A stretch of 64,000 nt of DNA, taken from positions 1-64,000 of the forward strand of contig JAFGYB010000055.1 in assembly GCA_016936355.1 (NCBI GenBank), given 5' to 3'. This document shows, piece after piece, positions 19,357 through 28,797 of this stretch (position 1 is the stretch's first letter; the number at the start of each line of letters is the position of its first letter). Below the pieces are notes generated by a model that made no database searches, was not told where the DNA came from, and was given only the letters and a program-made list of their open reading frames with translations. The position numbers and the translations under genes are program-made. The DNA comes from Bacteroidales bacterium (lineage in GTDB: Bacteria; Bacteroidota; Bacteroidia; Bacteroidales; F082).

Positions 19357-20817
19357 ATGAAATTTAGAACATTTACAGTATCTGCTCTGACGATCATAGC
19401 AGGACTTATCATTACTTCTTGCAGTAAAAGCAACAGCATTACTGTTTCCACACCTGTTTTACAGATTGGACAAGAAGTGAGCGATGCGGCTCCCTTATCC
19501 GGGAGCATCAAAGGAACCATGGTCACCGGAAAAACGTATGTTATTGGTGGCAATGTTACTGTCAACGCCGGAGATACCCTGCTGCTGCAGCCAGGAGTAA
19601 GGGTGAAGGTTAAAAAGGGGCTGACCATCCTGGTGAAAGGGGTCTTTATTTCTTTGGGCAGCAAAAGTCAACCCAACTGGATTGGGCCATATGATTCATT
19701 GGTGAAGACCGATCAGATTGGTGCTAATCCCGAAACCGATCCGGCTTATTCGGGCTATTGGACGGGTATTGCCTGTGATCCCAGTTGCACCCTTTTTGAT
19801 ATGAAATGGACTCATCTTGAGTTCACAGGTGGTACATATGGAGCAACCTTCTTCCCGGTCGGCAAAGCTGCCGGAAAGACCGCCTTTGGCGTGCTTTTTC
19901 AAAACCCTGACGGAAATATTATTGTAGAGGATTCTTGGTTCTACGGAAGTGTTGATGATATTTTCCGTGTTTCTTCCGGACATTTTAGCTTCATGAGAAA
20001 TACGTTTGAAAAATGTGGTTTTACCGGTGGTGACGGCATCAATGTAAAAGGGGGTAGTATTGGTGATATGGCTTACAATTTATGCGTGGGCAGCGCAACC
20101 AATGCAACCAAAGCTTCGAACAAGAAAAGCCCGGGACCACAGTGCGATGTTAACATGTATAACAATACCTACATTGATTGCGGTTTTCGTCAGGTAGACC
20201 CTACCGGCCGTGGTGGTTCGCTGAATTATGAAGAAGGCGCCAAAGGAGCGGCGTTTAACAACCTGATCGTTAACTGCCGTTGTGGTCTGCGTGTAGATAA
20301 CAAACCTCATGCTGACTTTGCAAACCTGACTTATGGTTACAATTACAGCTATGGTGACTCGTTGAGTGTGTGCGATAATTTTTATCCTGTACCCCCTACT
20401 TATTCCGTAACCATTCCCGAGCCAACCGATATCCCCACGCCTACTCAGGCTGTTTTTCCGGATTCTCTTTATTCAAAAACATACCTCTATGCTCAGGATG
20501 CCAGCGGAGACGGTATTCATTGGGACAAACCGTATGACGGCTCGTCTTTCGTTCAGAAAAATAATCCGGAGTTTGTGAATTTCCCGCTGCCAATACCGAA
20601 TATTAAACATCTTTCAGATGTGTCTGCTGTGGGTAATTTTGATTTCCGCCTTCAGGCAGGTTCTCCGGCCATTGGTGCAGGAACAACGGATCCGAACAAA
20701 ATTTCCCCGTTGAATGCTACCAGCAGTGTGACCGATCCCAACCTGAAAGCCATTGTAACTCCTCCGGGAGCTGATTGCGGTTGCTATCAGAGCAATGGAA
20801 CCGGAAATCAGCATTAA
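19357..20817 (+). CDS. Surface lipoprotein, probable right-handed beta-helix repeat protein
   Basis: Lipobox ITSCS; repeated short strand-like segments (WTHLEFTGGTYGATFF, FRVSSGHFSFMRNTFEKCGF, NNTYIDCGFRQ); 20 bp after TonB receptor gene. Confidence 0.75.
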   Translation: MKFRTFTVSALTIIAGLIITSCSKSNSITVSTPVLQIGQEVSDAAPLSGSIKGTMVTGKTYVIGGNVTVNAGDTLLLQPGVRVKVKKGLTILVKGVFISLGSKSQPNWIGPYDSLVKTDQIGANPETDPAYSGYWTGIACDPSCTLFDMKWTHLEFTGGTYGATFFPVGKAAGKTAFGVLFQNPDGNIIVEDSWFYGSVDDIFRVSSGHFSFMRNTFEKCGFTGGDGINVKGGSIGDMAYNLCVGSATNATKASNKKSPGPQCDVNMYNNTYIDCGFRQVDPTGRGGSLNYEEGAKGAAFNNLIVNCRCGLRVDNKPHADFANLTYGYNYSYGDSLSVCDNFYPVPPTYSVTIPEPTDIPTPTQAVFPDSLYSKTYLYAQDASGDGIHWDKPYDGSSFVQKNNPEFVNFPLPIPNIKHLSDVSAVGNFDFRLQAGSPAIGAGTTDPNKISPLNATSSVTDPNLKAIVTPPGADCGCYQSNGTGNQH

Positions 20818-20854
20818 CTCTGATTTGAAATATCAGTTATGTAAATTTCTTTCT

Positions 20855-20890
20855 AAAGGGACCGGTTTTCAATGGCCGGTCCCTTTATTA
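20855..20890 (+). terminator. Intrinsic terminator
   Basis: AAAGGGACCGG-ttttcaatgg-CCGGTCCCTTT then AT-rich tail. Confidence 0.85.
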
Positions 20891-20909
20891 TTATTTTCAA
20901 AATTCTTTT

Positions 20910-22058
20910 ATGACAAAGGTTAAAATTTTTATGTTCCTGATCTTTTTGTTGATCAACGGAAGCTGTCTTCTGGCGCAGGATAACAACGGCTTTCATTTCA
21001 AATTAAAAGGCCCAATATCAGAAGTCAGTGAAAGTTCGGGGCTGATTTGGACGGAGGGAAGACTATGGACTTTTGGCGACAGCGGAAATCCGGCTATCCT
21101 TTATGCCGTTGATACAACAAACGGTCAGGTGATTCAAACCTTGCGGGTTTCAAACTACGATAACAACGATTGGGAAGATATTGCCGCCGATAAGCAGTTT
21201 CTTTACATAGGTGATTTTGGAAACAATTATGGCGATCGGACAAATCTGAGAATACTTAAAATAAGAAAGTCCGATATTGGTACGGGAAGTTTTCAGAACA
21301 TTACGGCAGAAGCGATCAACTTTTCCTATGCCGATCAAAACAGCTTTGCGCTGAATCAATCGAACAATTATGATTGCGAATCCATGATCAGCAAGGGGGA
21401 TTCGTTGTATCTGTTTTCAAAGGACCGCGGTGATTTTCGTACCCGTGTGTATGCCTTACCTAAAACGCCCGGCACCTATGTGGTAAGTCCTGTTACAAGT
21501 TATAATATTGGAGCGATGGTTTGTGGAGCCGATTATGATTCTCTTTCCAATCAGTTGGTTTTAATCGGTTATGGGAGACATCATCTGAATTCTTTTTTAT
21601 TTCAGGCCCGTGATTTCAGCGGGAATCAATTTTTTTCTTCGTTTAAGAAGAAGGTGATTATTGGAAACGATTATACACAGTGGCAAACAGAAGGAATTGC
21701 TTTTCGCGACAGTTCGGATGTTTTTGTTTCCTGTGAATCGACCTCCGATATTCCGGCTTCGCTTTTTACATTTGATCTCAATCAGCTGAATATAACCTCG
21801 GTGCCGAACTTTCCGGAAAATAAATTTTCAATTTATCCCAATCCGACTTCAGGAAAACTGCATGTTCGACTGCAACAAAGAATCAATCAAATAATTATCC
21901 GTGATTTATCGGGGCAGGTTTTGTTTTCAAAACCGGTGAATGACACCAACCTGTCGCTTGATTTAAGCTTGCTGCACTTGAAAAATGGTTGCTATCTGGC
22001 AGAGCTGCTGGGAACTCACGAAAACTACTTTTCCCGTTTTATGTATTTTAGAAACTAA
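20910..22058 (+). CDS. Secreted T9SS type A cargo protein, propeller/esterase-like body
   Basis: Signal peptide; SSGLIWTEGRLWTFGDSGN...NDWEDIAADKQFLYIGDFGNN; C-terminal sorting domain FSIYPNPTSGKLHVRL...RDLSGQVL...LKNGCYLAEL. Confidence 0.85.
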   Translation: MTKVKIFMFLIFLLINGSCLLAQDNNGFHFKLKGPISEVSESSGLIWTEGRLWTFGDSGNPAILYAVDTTNGQVIQTLRVSNYDNNDWEDIAADKQFLYIGDFGNNYGDRTNLRILKIRKSDIGTGSFQNITAEAINFSYADQNSFALNQSNNYDCESMISKGDSLYLFSKDRGDFRTRVYALPKTPGTYVVSPVTSYNIGAMVCGADYDSLSNQLVLIGYGRHHLNSFLFQARDFSGNQFFSSFKKKVIIGNDYTQWQTEGIAFRDSSDVFVSCESTSDIPASLFTFDLNQLNITSVPNFPENKFSIYPNPTSGKLHVRLQQRINQIIIRDLSGQVLFSKPVNDTNLSLDLSLLHLKNGCYLAELLGTHENYFSRFMYFRN

Positions 22059-22139
22059 GTTCTCCCGACGGTCGAACGGAGGTTATAATCCGAGCACGAT
22101 CTCCTTCAAAAAGTGTATTTTTACAACTAAAATCACAGA

Positions 22140-22709
22140 ATGAAACGTCTGTTTGTAGCCATCAAAATCATCCCGGATGAACAATTTCTTTCGGTGTATC
22201 ATGCACTGAAAAAGGAAATGGTTTTAGATACGCTGAAATGGGTCGAACCGCATAATTTTCACCTGACCTTGAAATTCATTGGAAATACATCTTCGGAACG
22301 CATTCCGGTTTTGGTTAAAGCGTTAAAAGAAGTATCAAAGCGCTATGAACCGTTTACTTTCTCTCTGGAAAAAACCGGTTTGTTCGGAAGCAGCTATCGG
22401 CCACGCATTTTGTGGTTTGGAAGTGAAAACCCGTCAGAAACATTGATTTCGCTGGGCGAAGACGTACTGGAGACGCTGGATAAAGCAGGGTTTCTCCGCG
22501 ATAGGCAAAACTTTGTGCCGCACCTCACGGTGGCCCGGATTAAGCAGATAGTAAGAAAAGAAGCTTTTCAGGAAACCATTCAAAAGCACCAAAACGGGTT
22601 CATCCAAAAAGTGGAGGTCAATCAAATTTACCTTTACGAAAGTATCTTAAGGCCAGAGGGGCCTTTGTATAAAGTGGTTGAAACTTTTTCGCTGACTTCA
22701 AAGTCATAA
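22140..22709 (+). CDS. thpR: RNA 2',3'-cyclic phosphodiesterase (2H family)
   Basis: MKRLFVAIKI; two HxT motifs (HNFHLTLKFIG; FVPHLTVARIK). Confidence 0.92.
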   Translation: MKRLFVAIKIIPDEQFLSVYHALKKEMVLDTLKWVEPHNFHLTLKFIGNTSSERIPVLVKALKEVSKRYEPFTFSLEKTGLFGSSYRPRILWFGSENPSETLISLGEDVLETLDKAGFLRDRQNFVPHLTVARIKQIVRKEAFQETIQKHQNGFIQKVEVNQIYLYESILRPEGPLYKVVETFSLTSKS

Positions 22710-22776
22710 TCCCCGAATATTGTTGTGAAATTAGGGTTATATTTGATAGAGTAAATCTGTATTTAAATATTAATCC

Positions 22777-23295
22777 ATGGAATTTTACCAGCTTATAAAG
22801 CAGCGCGAATCTGTCAGAAGTTACGATCCCCAAAAAAAAGTTTCTATCGAAACAGTACACCGAATTCTTGATGCCGGAAGAATAGCACCCTCGGCCCACA
22901 ATCGCCAGCCATGGACTTTTGTAGTGGTTTCGTCTGAAGAGATGTTGAAAAAAGTGCGGCCCTGTTATCACCGTGAGTGGTTTCAAAATGCACCGCAGAT
23001 TCTGGTCATCGTAGGGGATAAATCCAAAGCCTGGGTGCGCCAGAAAGACGGCATTAATTCCATTGAAACCGATCTGGCCATTGCTATGGATCACATTGTT
23101 TTAGCTGCTGAAAACGAAGGTGTCGGAACCTGCTGGATACTTGCATATGATTATGAAATACTGGCCAAAGCCATCGGATTGAAAGAAAACGAAACCATCT
23201 TCAGCATCACCCCTTTGGGATATCCGGAAGAAGGGTATCACAAGAGAAACAACAAAATCAGAAAATCTTTGGAAGAAGTAGTGCGGTATATTTAG
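22777..23295 (+). CDS. Nitroreductase family protein
   Basis: LIKQRESVRSYDPQKKV, RIAPSAHNRQPWTFVVV, GVGTCWILAYD. Confidence 0.9.
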   Translation: MEFYQLIKQRESVRSYDPQKKVSIETVHRILDAGRIAPSAHNRQPWTFVVVSSEEMLKKVRPCYHREWFQNAPQILVIVGDKSKAWVRQKDGINSIETDLAIAMDHIVLAAENEGVGTCWILAYDYEILAKAIGLKENETIFSITPLGYPEEGYHKRNNKIRKSLEEVVRYI

Positions 23296-23380
23296 TGGTT
23301 CCTTTTCCCTCTCATTCATGATTAAGAGAAATGAGGCTTCGATATTTATGGCGATTTTTATTTTCTAATGAAAGCTCAAA

Positions 23381-23833
23381 ATGAAACCAATTAAAGTATT
23401 TCTAATCTGCATTTTCCCGGTCCTATTAGCTTCATGTAATCACAACCCGGTTCCCGCCAAGTCTGAACTTATTTCACATGTAAAACTGACCGAAAAGAAC
23501 TTTTGTAAAATGGCTGGTGACAGTGGCCTGCAAAAGGCGTTTCTGGCATTTGCCGATTCGAATGTAGTTTTGCTCAGAAATGACAGCCTGATCAGGGGTA
23601 AAAAACAACTGAAAGCGTTTTATAAAAACTTTGATCATCCCGACAAGAGCATTCGGTTGGTGTGGAAACCGGACTTTGTTGATGTTTCCAGGTCAGGAGA
23701 TCTGGCTTATACCTATGGAACGTATACTTTTTCGCGTCGGGATGAAAAAGGCGTACTGCATACCAGTACCGGTATTTTTCACACGATTTGGAAAAGGCAG
23801 CAAGACGGTAGCTGGAAATTTGTATGGGATTAA
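23381..23833 (+). CDS. Lipoprotein with NTF2-like (SnoaL/DUF4440-type) fold
   Basis: Lipobox LASCN; GDLAYTYGTYTF...GIFHTIWKRQQDGSWKFVWD. Confidence 0.8.
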   Translation: MKPIKVFLICIFPVLLASCNHNPVPAKSELISHVKLTEKNFCKMAGDSGLQKAFLAFADSNVVLLRNDSLIRGKKQLKAFYKNFDHPDKSIRLVWKPDFVDVSRSGDLAYTYGTYTFSRRDEKGVLHTSTGIFHTIWKRQQDGSWKFVWD

Positions 23834-23840
23834 ATCTCTT

Positions 23841-25010
23841 TTATTCAAACGCGGCAATCCCGGTAATGTCGTTTCCCGTGATCAGCAAATGAATATCATG
23901 GGTTCCTTCGTAGGTAATGACCGATTCCAAATTCATCATGTGCCGCATGATGGGAAAATCTCCGGTTATACCCATAGCCCCCAGCATCTGCCGGCTTTCC
24001 CGGGCGATTTTCAGTGCTGTATCCACGTTGTTGCGTTTGGCCATGGAAATTTGGGCGGGAGTGGCTTTTCCTTCGTTTTTCAAAACGCCCAGCCGCCACA
24101 CCAGCAACTGTCCTTTGGTGATTTCGGTAAGAATTTCCGCCAGTTTTTTTTGCTGCAACTGGAATGATGCAATGGATTTGCCGAATTGTTTGCGCTCCAG
24201 TGTGTATTGCAATGCCGTGTCGTAGCAGTCCATGGCGGCACCCAGCGCACCCCAGGCAATTCCGTACCGGGCCGAGTTCAGACACATCAACGGTCCTTTT
24301 AATCCTTTCACTCCGGGCAAGAGGTTTTCCTTGGGAACTTTCACATTATCGAACACCAGCTCGCCGGTAGCCGAAGCCCGCAACGACCATTTATCAAGTG
24401 TTTCCGGTGTGGTGAAACCTTCCATGCCTCTTTCCACAATCAGCCCGTGTACTATGCCGGTTTCATCCTTAGCCCAAACCACAGCAAGGTCACAAACCGG
24501 CGCATTGGTGATCCACATCTTGGAACCGTTGAGTAAATAGTGATCGCCTTTGTCTTCAAAATGCGTGCGCATGCTTCCCGGGTCAGAACCGTGGTTGGGC
24601 TCTGTCAGTCCGAAAGCGCCGATCATTTCACCGGTGGCCAGTTTCGGAAGAAATTTATTTTTCTGTTCTTCACTTCCAAATTCATAGATTGGATACATCA
24701 CCAGTGAGGACTGCACCGAAGCACTGGAACGAACCGAAGAATCGCCCCGTTCCAGTTCGGTCATGATCAGTCCGTAGGAAATATAGTCCAGTCCGGCACC
24801 GCCGTATTGTTCCGGAATAAACGGTCCCAACGCGCCCATTTCTCCTAATCCACGCATGATGGACAGGGGCAACGGTTCGTGTTTTTGAGCGTACTGTTCG
24901 ATGATGGGTTTTACTTCGCGGCTGACCCAGTCGCGGATGGCGGAACGGATGATTTTGTGTTCGTCGGTCAATAAATCATCCAGCTGAAAATAATCGGGTG
25001 GCTGATACAT
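23841..25010 (-). CDS. Acyl-CoA dehydrogenase (glutaryl-CoA dehydrogenase-like)
   Basis: GAFGLTEPNHGSDPGSMRT, RQMLGAMGITGDFPIMRHMMNLESVITYEGTHDIH. Confidence 0.92.
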   Translation of the reverse strand: MYQPPDYFQLDDLLTDEHKIIRSAIRDWVSREVKPIIEQYAQKHEPLPLSIMRGLGEMGALGPFIPEQYGGAGLDYISYGLIMTELERGDSSVRSSASVQSSLVMYPIYEFGSEEQKNKFLPKLATGEMIGAFGLTEPNHGSDPGSMRTHFEDKGDHYLLNGSKMWITNAPVCDLAVVWAKDETGIVHGLIVERGMEGFTTPETLDKWSLRASATGELVFDNVKVPKENLLPGVKGLKGPLMCLNSARYGIAWGALGAAMDCYDTALQYTLERKQFGKSIASFQLQQKKLAEILTEITKGQLLVWRLGVLKNEGKATPAQISMAKRNNVDTALKIARESRQMLGAMGITGDFPIMRHMMNLESVITYEGTHDIHLLITGNDITGIAAFE

Positions 25011-25122
25011 AGTCCATATTTTAAGGGCTTAAAATTAGCGAACTTTTGCTTGCTCTCTTTTTTATCGGACCGTTTCCACAGAATTTATTCCGGGTCTGCA
25101 TAAGCACTGGCTTTTTTCCTGT

Positions 25123-25130
25123 TATTTTTG
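25123..25130 (+). promoter_or_regulatory. -7 element TATTTTTG for ATP-grasp gene
   Basis: Exact TAnnTTTG; overlaps the ORF-track start and so supports the 25149 ATG. Confidence 0.55.
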
Positions 25131-25148
25131 TGCTTCAAATTTCAATGT

Positions 25149-26318
25149 ATGATCTTACTGGATAAGCCATTTGTGTCCGATTTTTTTCTGGATACCATCA
25201 AAAAGAACGGATTTTCGGTTGTGAAGACGCCAAATTCATCGACCTGGATTTCTGATGATGATGCCGTTGTGATTTCCCCGGAGGAAGCAGCGCAAAGAAG
25301 AAAAGTAAATCGAGAACCTGTGTACACCAATTCGGAAAATTCCATCGGCTGGATTGAACGAAATGCGGGATTTTCCTATCTGACAGAAAAAATCAAGTTA
25401 TTCAAAAATAAAGTAGCTTTTCGCGAATTGTTGCAAGAGCAGTATCCCGGCTATTTTTTCCGTCCGGTTACGCTGGCTGAATTGCATCAGCTGGATGTGT
25501 CGGGCTTTCCATTTCCATTCATCATCAAACCGGCAGTCGGGTTTTTCAGCATGGGAGTCTATAAGGTGAATCGTCTCGAAGAATGGCCGGAGACATTGAA
25601 AAAAATGGAAGCCGAGATTAAGCGCAACCGGAATCTTTATCCTGAAGAAGTGTACAGCGAATCGGAATTTATTGTGGAAGAGGTGATCGAAGGCGATGAG
25701 TTTGCCATCGACTGTTACATCAACGACAACAAAGAAGCAGTCATTCTGAACATCATGAAGCATATTTTCTCCTCCGGTGATGATGTGGGCGACCGGTTGT
25801 ATTTTACATCGGCCGAGATCATGCAACACTATCTGGAACCTGCTACACGGTTTTTGGAAAATTTAGCTAAGCTGGCCGACCTGAAACAGTTTCCCATGCA
25901 TGTGGAATTGCGGTTTGATGCATCGGGCAATGCCATGCCCATAGAAGTGAATCCGATGCGTTTCGGTGGCTGGTGCTCCACACCCGATTTTGCCTGGTAT
26001 GCATACGGGATCAACGTTTATGAGCACTATTTCCATCAACAGAAACCCGACTGGGAGCGCATCCTGAAAATGGACGACGGGAAAACGCATTGCATCATTG
26101 TACTGGACAACAGCACGGGCTATCCGGTAGAGAAAATAGAATCGTTTGACTACGAAAAACTGATGTCAACTTTTCAAACAGTTTGGGACCTAAGAAAAGT
26201 AAACCACAAAGAATATCCCCTGTTCGGGATGCTCTTTGTGGCTTCAGAAAGTGAAGATTCAGAGGAGGTAAGCAACATCCGGCACTCTGATCTTAAGGAA
26301 TTTATAATTACCCGTTAA
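25149..26318 (+). CDS. ATP-grasp domain protein, substrate unknown
   Basis: FPFIIKPAVGFFSMGVYKV, FIVEEVIEGDEFAIDCYI, HVELRFDASGNAMPIEVNPMRFGG. Confidence 0.87.
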   Translation: MILLDKPFVSDFFLDTIKKNGFSVVKTPNSSTWISDDDAVVISPEEAAQRRKVNREPVYTNSENSIGWIERNAGFSYLTEKIKLFKNKVAFRELLQEQYPGYFFRPVTLAELHQLDVSGFPFPFIIKPAVGFFSMGVYKVNRLEEWPETLKKMEAEIKRNRNLYPEEVYSESEFIVEEVIEGDEFAIDCYINDNKEAVILNIMKHIFSSGDDVGDRLYFTSAEIMQHYLEPATRFLENLAKLADLKQFPMHVELRFDASGNAMPIEVNPMRFGGWCSTPDFAWYAYGINVYEHYFHQQKPDWERILKMDDGKTHCIIVLDNSTGYPVEKIESFDYEKLMSTFQTVWDLRKVNHKEYPLFGMLFVASESEDSEEVSNIRHSDLKEFIITR

Positions 26319-27193
26319 TAGTATTTTGGCTGGATCAGGTGAAACCTGCGAGTGATGTTAAATCCGATCAGAATGTCTCCTTTCAGCCAGTTACCCTGGG
26401 TTCCGGGAATGAAGTTTTGTCCCGTGATCCCTAAAGAATTAGAGACATAAAGCTGAAATACGTGTCCCCCGGCTTGAATATTGAAACCGACCGATAGGCT
26501 GTTTTGGTATTCCGAAGCGGTTTGCTTAGAGAGTATTGAATAGTATTCTAAATCAAGGCTGGTATGTCGCCCAACCTTAATCCGGCCACTGGTACCCAAT
26601 GCAAATACATTGTTTTCCTGCATTGCCTGGCTTCGGTGCACCCACGACGGAGCCAGTTGCAGTGAAAGCTTGTCGTTGAACTTCCGGGCAATCAGAATCT
26701 GGCTCAGGAAAGCAAGCCGGTTGGAGAATATACTGTTGGATGGAAGATCCTTTGGTTTTAACGTATTGATGCCCATGTCTTCGAAAAAGCTGACCGAAAC
26801 GGGCATGTTTTTCCCGCCGTTACTTTGACGCAGAATTTTCACCTTGAAACTTCCGTCCACGGTTTTCCCGTATGAACTTCTGCCAATACCCACCATCAGC
26901 CAGTTGGTGATGCCGTATTCAAACCCCAGACGAACAGTGGCCTGATCCAGACCGAAAAACTGATAAGCGCCTTCATTGACATATCCAAAGTGATGCTGGA
27001 TATTAAGAATCAGGTCTCCTTTATCCGGACTTTCGATGGATTGACCCAGGACAATCCGGGGTGCCTCAAAAGTATTTTCAGCATAAGTGGTTTTCACTTT
27101 CATGCTGTCTGCTGCGATCTTGGCGCCTGTATGTGCGTAAACATTTCCCAGTAAACTAATAAAAACAATAATGAGTGTGATTGATTTTTTCAT
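26315..27193 (-). CDS. DUF5777-type outer-membrane beta-barrel protein
   Basis: Signal peptide; NIQHHFGYVNEGAYQFFGLDQATVRLGFEYGITNWLMVGIGRSSY. Confidence 0.82.
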   Translation of the reverse strand: MKKSITLIIVFISLLGNVYAHTGAKIAADSMKVKTTYAENTFEAPRIVLGQSIESPDKGDLILNIQHHFGYVNEGAYQFFGLDQATVRLGFEYGITNWLMVGIGRSSYGKTVDGSFKVKILRQSNGGKNMPVSVSFFEDMGINTLKPKDLPSNSIFSNRLAFLSQILIARKFNDKLSLQLAPSWVHRSQAMQENNVFALGTSGRIKVGRHTSLDLEYYSILSKQTASEYQNSLSVGFNIQAGGHVFQLYVSNSLGITGQNFIPGTQGNWLKGDILIGFNITRRFHLIQPKYY

Positions 27194-27336
27194 GTGATAA
27201 TATTTATAATGAACAATTTAAGCCCGTAAAAAAAATGAAACGGAAAATGCCGACATTCATTATCAGACAATCCCTGATTTAACAAACAATAACATTAGTT
27301 ACCAATAATGATTATCAAGAGCCTGAGAAATAGATA

Positions 27337-27350
27337 TGTATTTAAATACA
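27337..27350. repeat. 14-bp perfect palindrome
   Basis: TGTATTTAAATACA in the DUF5777 upstream region. Confidence 0.6.
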
Positions 27351-27404
27351 GAGGTTAATAGGGGGTTGGACGCTGAAAGCTTCCGGTTAATGCATCAGAA
27401 GAGG

Positions 27405-28646
27405 TTAAAAACTGGAACGCATGGCCTCCACGGGGTCAAGTCGTGAAGCAGACCAGGCCGGAATAAACCCGGCAATGAGCCCTATAGATCCAGAAACAAT
27501 TATTCCAATCATGATGTTTTTCAGCGAAAGGGTAATTGCAAACCCAACCAAATGAGATCCAACAAATGTCAGAATGAACACAATCAACAACCCTACAACA
27601 CCTCCCATCAGGGCCAGAAAAATGGCTTCAAAAAGGAATTGTAACAAAATGAAAAAGTTCTTGGCGCCCAACGATTTTTGTATTCCGATCTGACTGGTTC
27701 GTTCCTTTACGGAAATAAACATGATGTTGGCCACACCAAAGCCGCCCACCAGCAAAGAGAAGGCTCCAATAATAATACTAACTAAACCAATTACATGGAA
27801 AAGCTGATCGAATCCTTTGTTGATAATGTCGGTTTGATTGATCGCGAAATTGTCGTCGGCTGTGGGTTTCAGCTTTCGAATGGAACGCATGATTCCTGTC
27901 AGTTCCTGTTTCATATCCGCAACGGAGATGTAGGGTTTTGATTTAACCACAATGGACGTATTGATGTTTCTGGAATTGACTACCTGTCGGGCAAAATTCA
28001 CAGGTACCACTACCCACGTGTCGGGCGAACCGCCAAAAATATTACTACCTTCTTTTTTGATGACGCCAATAACGTACAACCGGCGACCGAATACTTTGAT
28101 GCGCTTGCCAATCGGATCCTGATTTCCAAACAAGTTCTTGGCTATATCTGCCCCGATGATGGCCATGTTTCGACCCGAAAAACTTTCGGTTTGTGTGAAA
28201 TATCTTCCCTCCTGCAGATTCAGGGTCATGACCTCATTATATTGGTGCGATACCCCAATAATGGGGGCGTCTTCCACATTGTTGTCTTTGTAATAGACAT
28301 TCCGGGTAACACTAAACATAAAGGCGGCGTGCTCCACCGTATTGCTTCTTTTTAAAATTTCATTAACCTCTTCGGCTGTGGGTTCCGGTCGCTGGTAATA
28401 TTTCCACCAGGGATAATCACCTCCCATGGCCCAGGGCCATTTCTGAATAAAGAGCACATTGCTTCCCAGCGAATTGATTTCTGATTTAATATTCGATTCC
28501 AGACTGTCGAAAATAGTAAAGATGGAAATAATGGAAAAAATTCCAATAGTGATACCTAAAAGTGAAAGGATCGTTCTTATTTTGTTTATTTTTAAGGAAT
28601 TAACAGAAAAAACCAGACTTTCATAAATGAGTTTAATCACCTTCAT
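27405..28646 (-). CDS. MacB/FtsX-type ABC transporter permease
   Basis: INKIRTILSLLGITIGIFSIISIFTI, VGGFGVANIMFISVKERTSQIGIQKSLGAK, C-terminal SRLDPVEAMRSSF. ORF track starts at 28727. Confidence 0.9.
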   Translation of the reverse strand: MKVIKLIYESLVFSVNSLKINKIRTILSLLGITIGIFSIISIFTIFDSLESNIKSEINSLGSNVLFIQKWPWAMGGDYPWWKYYQRPEPTAEEVNEILKRSNTVEHAAFMFSVTRNVYYKDNNVEDAPIIGVSHQYNEVMTLNLQEGRYFTQTESFSGRNMAIIGADIAKNLFGNQDPIGKRIKVFGRRLYVIGVIKKEGSNIFGGSPDTWVVVPVNFARQVVNSRNINTSIVVKSKPYISVADMKQELTGIMRSIRKLKPTADDNFAINQTDIINKGFDQLFHVIGLVSIIIGAFSLLVGGFGVANIMFISVKERTSQIGIQKSLGAKNFFILLQFLFEAIFLALMGGVVGLLIVFILTFVGSHLVGFAITLSLKNIMIGIIVSGSIGLIAGFIPAWSASRLDPVEAMRSSF

Positions 28647-28702
28647 AGAATCAATATTTAAGCAGAAGCCTCTTCGCTGTTGGGCTTGTGAAATATATTT
28701 TT

Positions 28703-28710
28703 CAAAGTTA
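28703..28710 (-). promoter_or_regulatory. -7 element TAACTTTG for FtsX-type permease gene
   Basis: CAAAGTTA on + strand. Confidence 0.5.
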
Positions 28711-28797
28711 AGTGAAAATTTAATCATTTAAGTTTATTTTGCAAAAAGAAAAAGGCTGACACTGCCTGATATATAAACCGCTAAAAACAAATTGATT

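Noticed and set aside
22618-23094. 158-aa minus-strand ORF opposite nitroreductase
   Set aside because: Overlaps two convincing + strand genes.
23631-24540. + strand ORFs of 60-180 aa overlapping acyl-CoA dehydrogenase
   Set aside because: Frame-shadow products over a clear minus-strand CDS.
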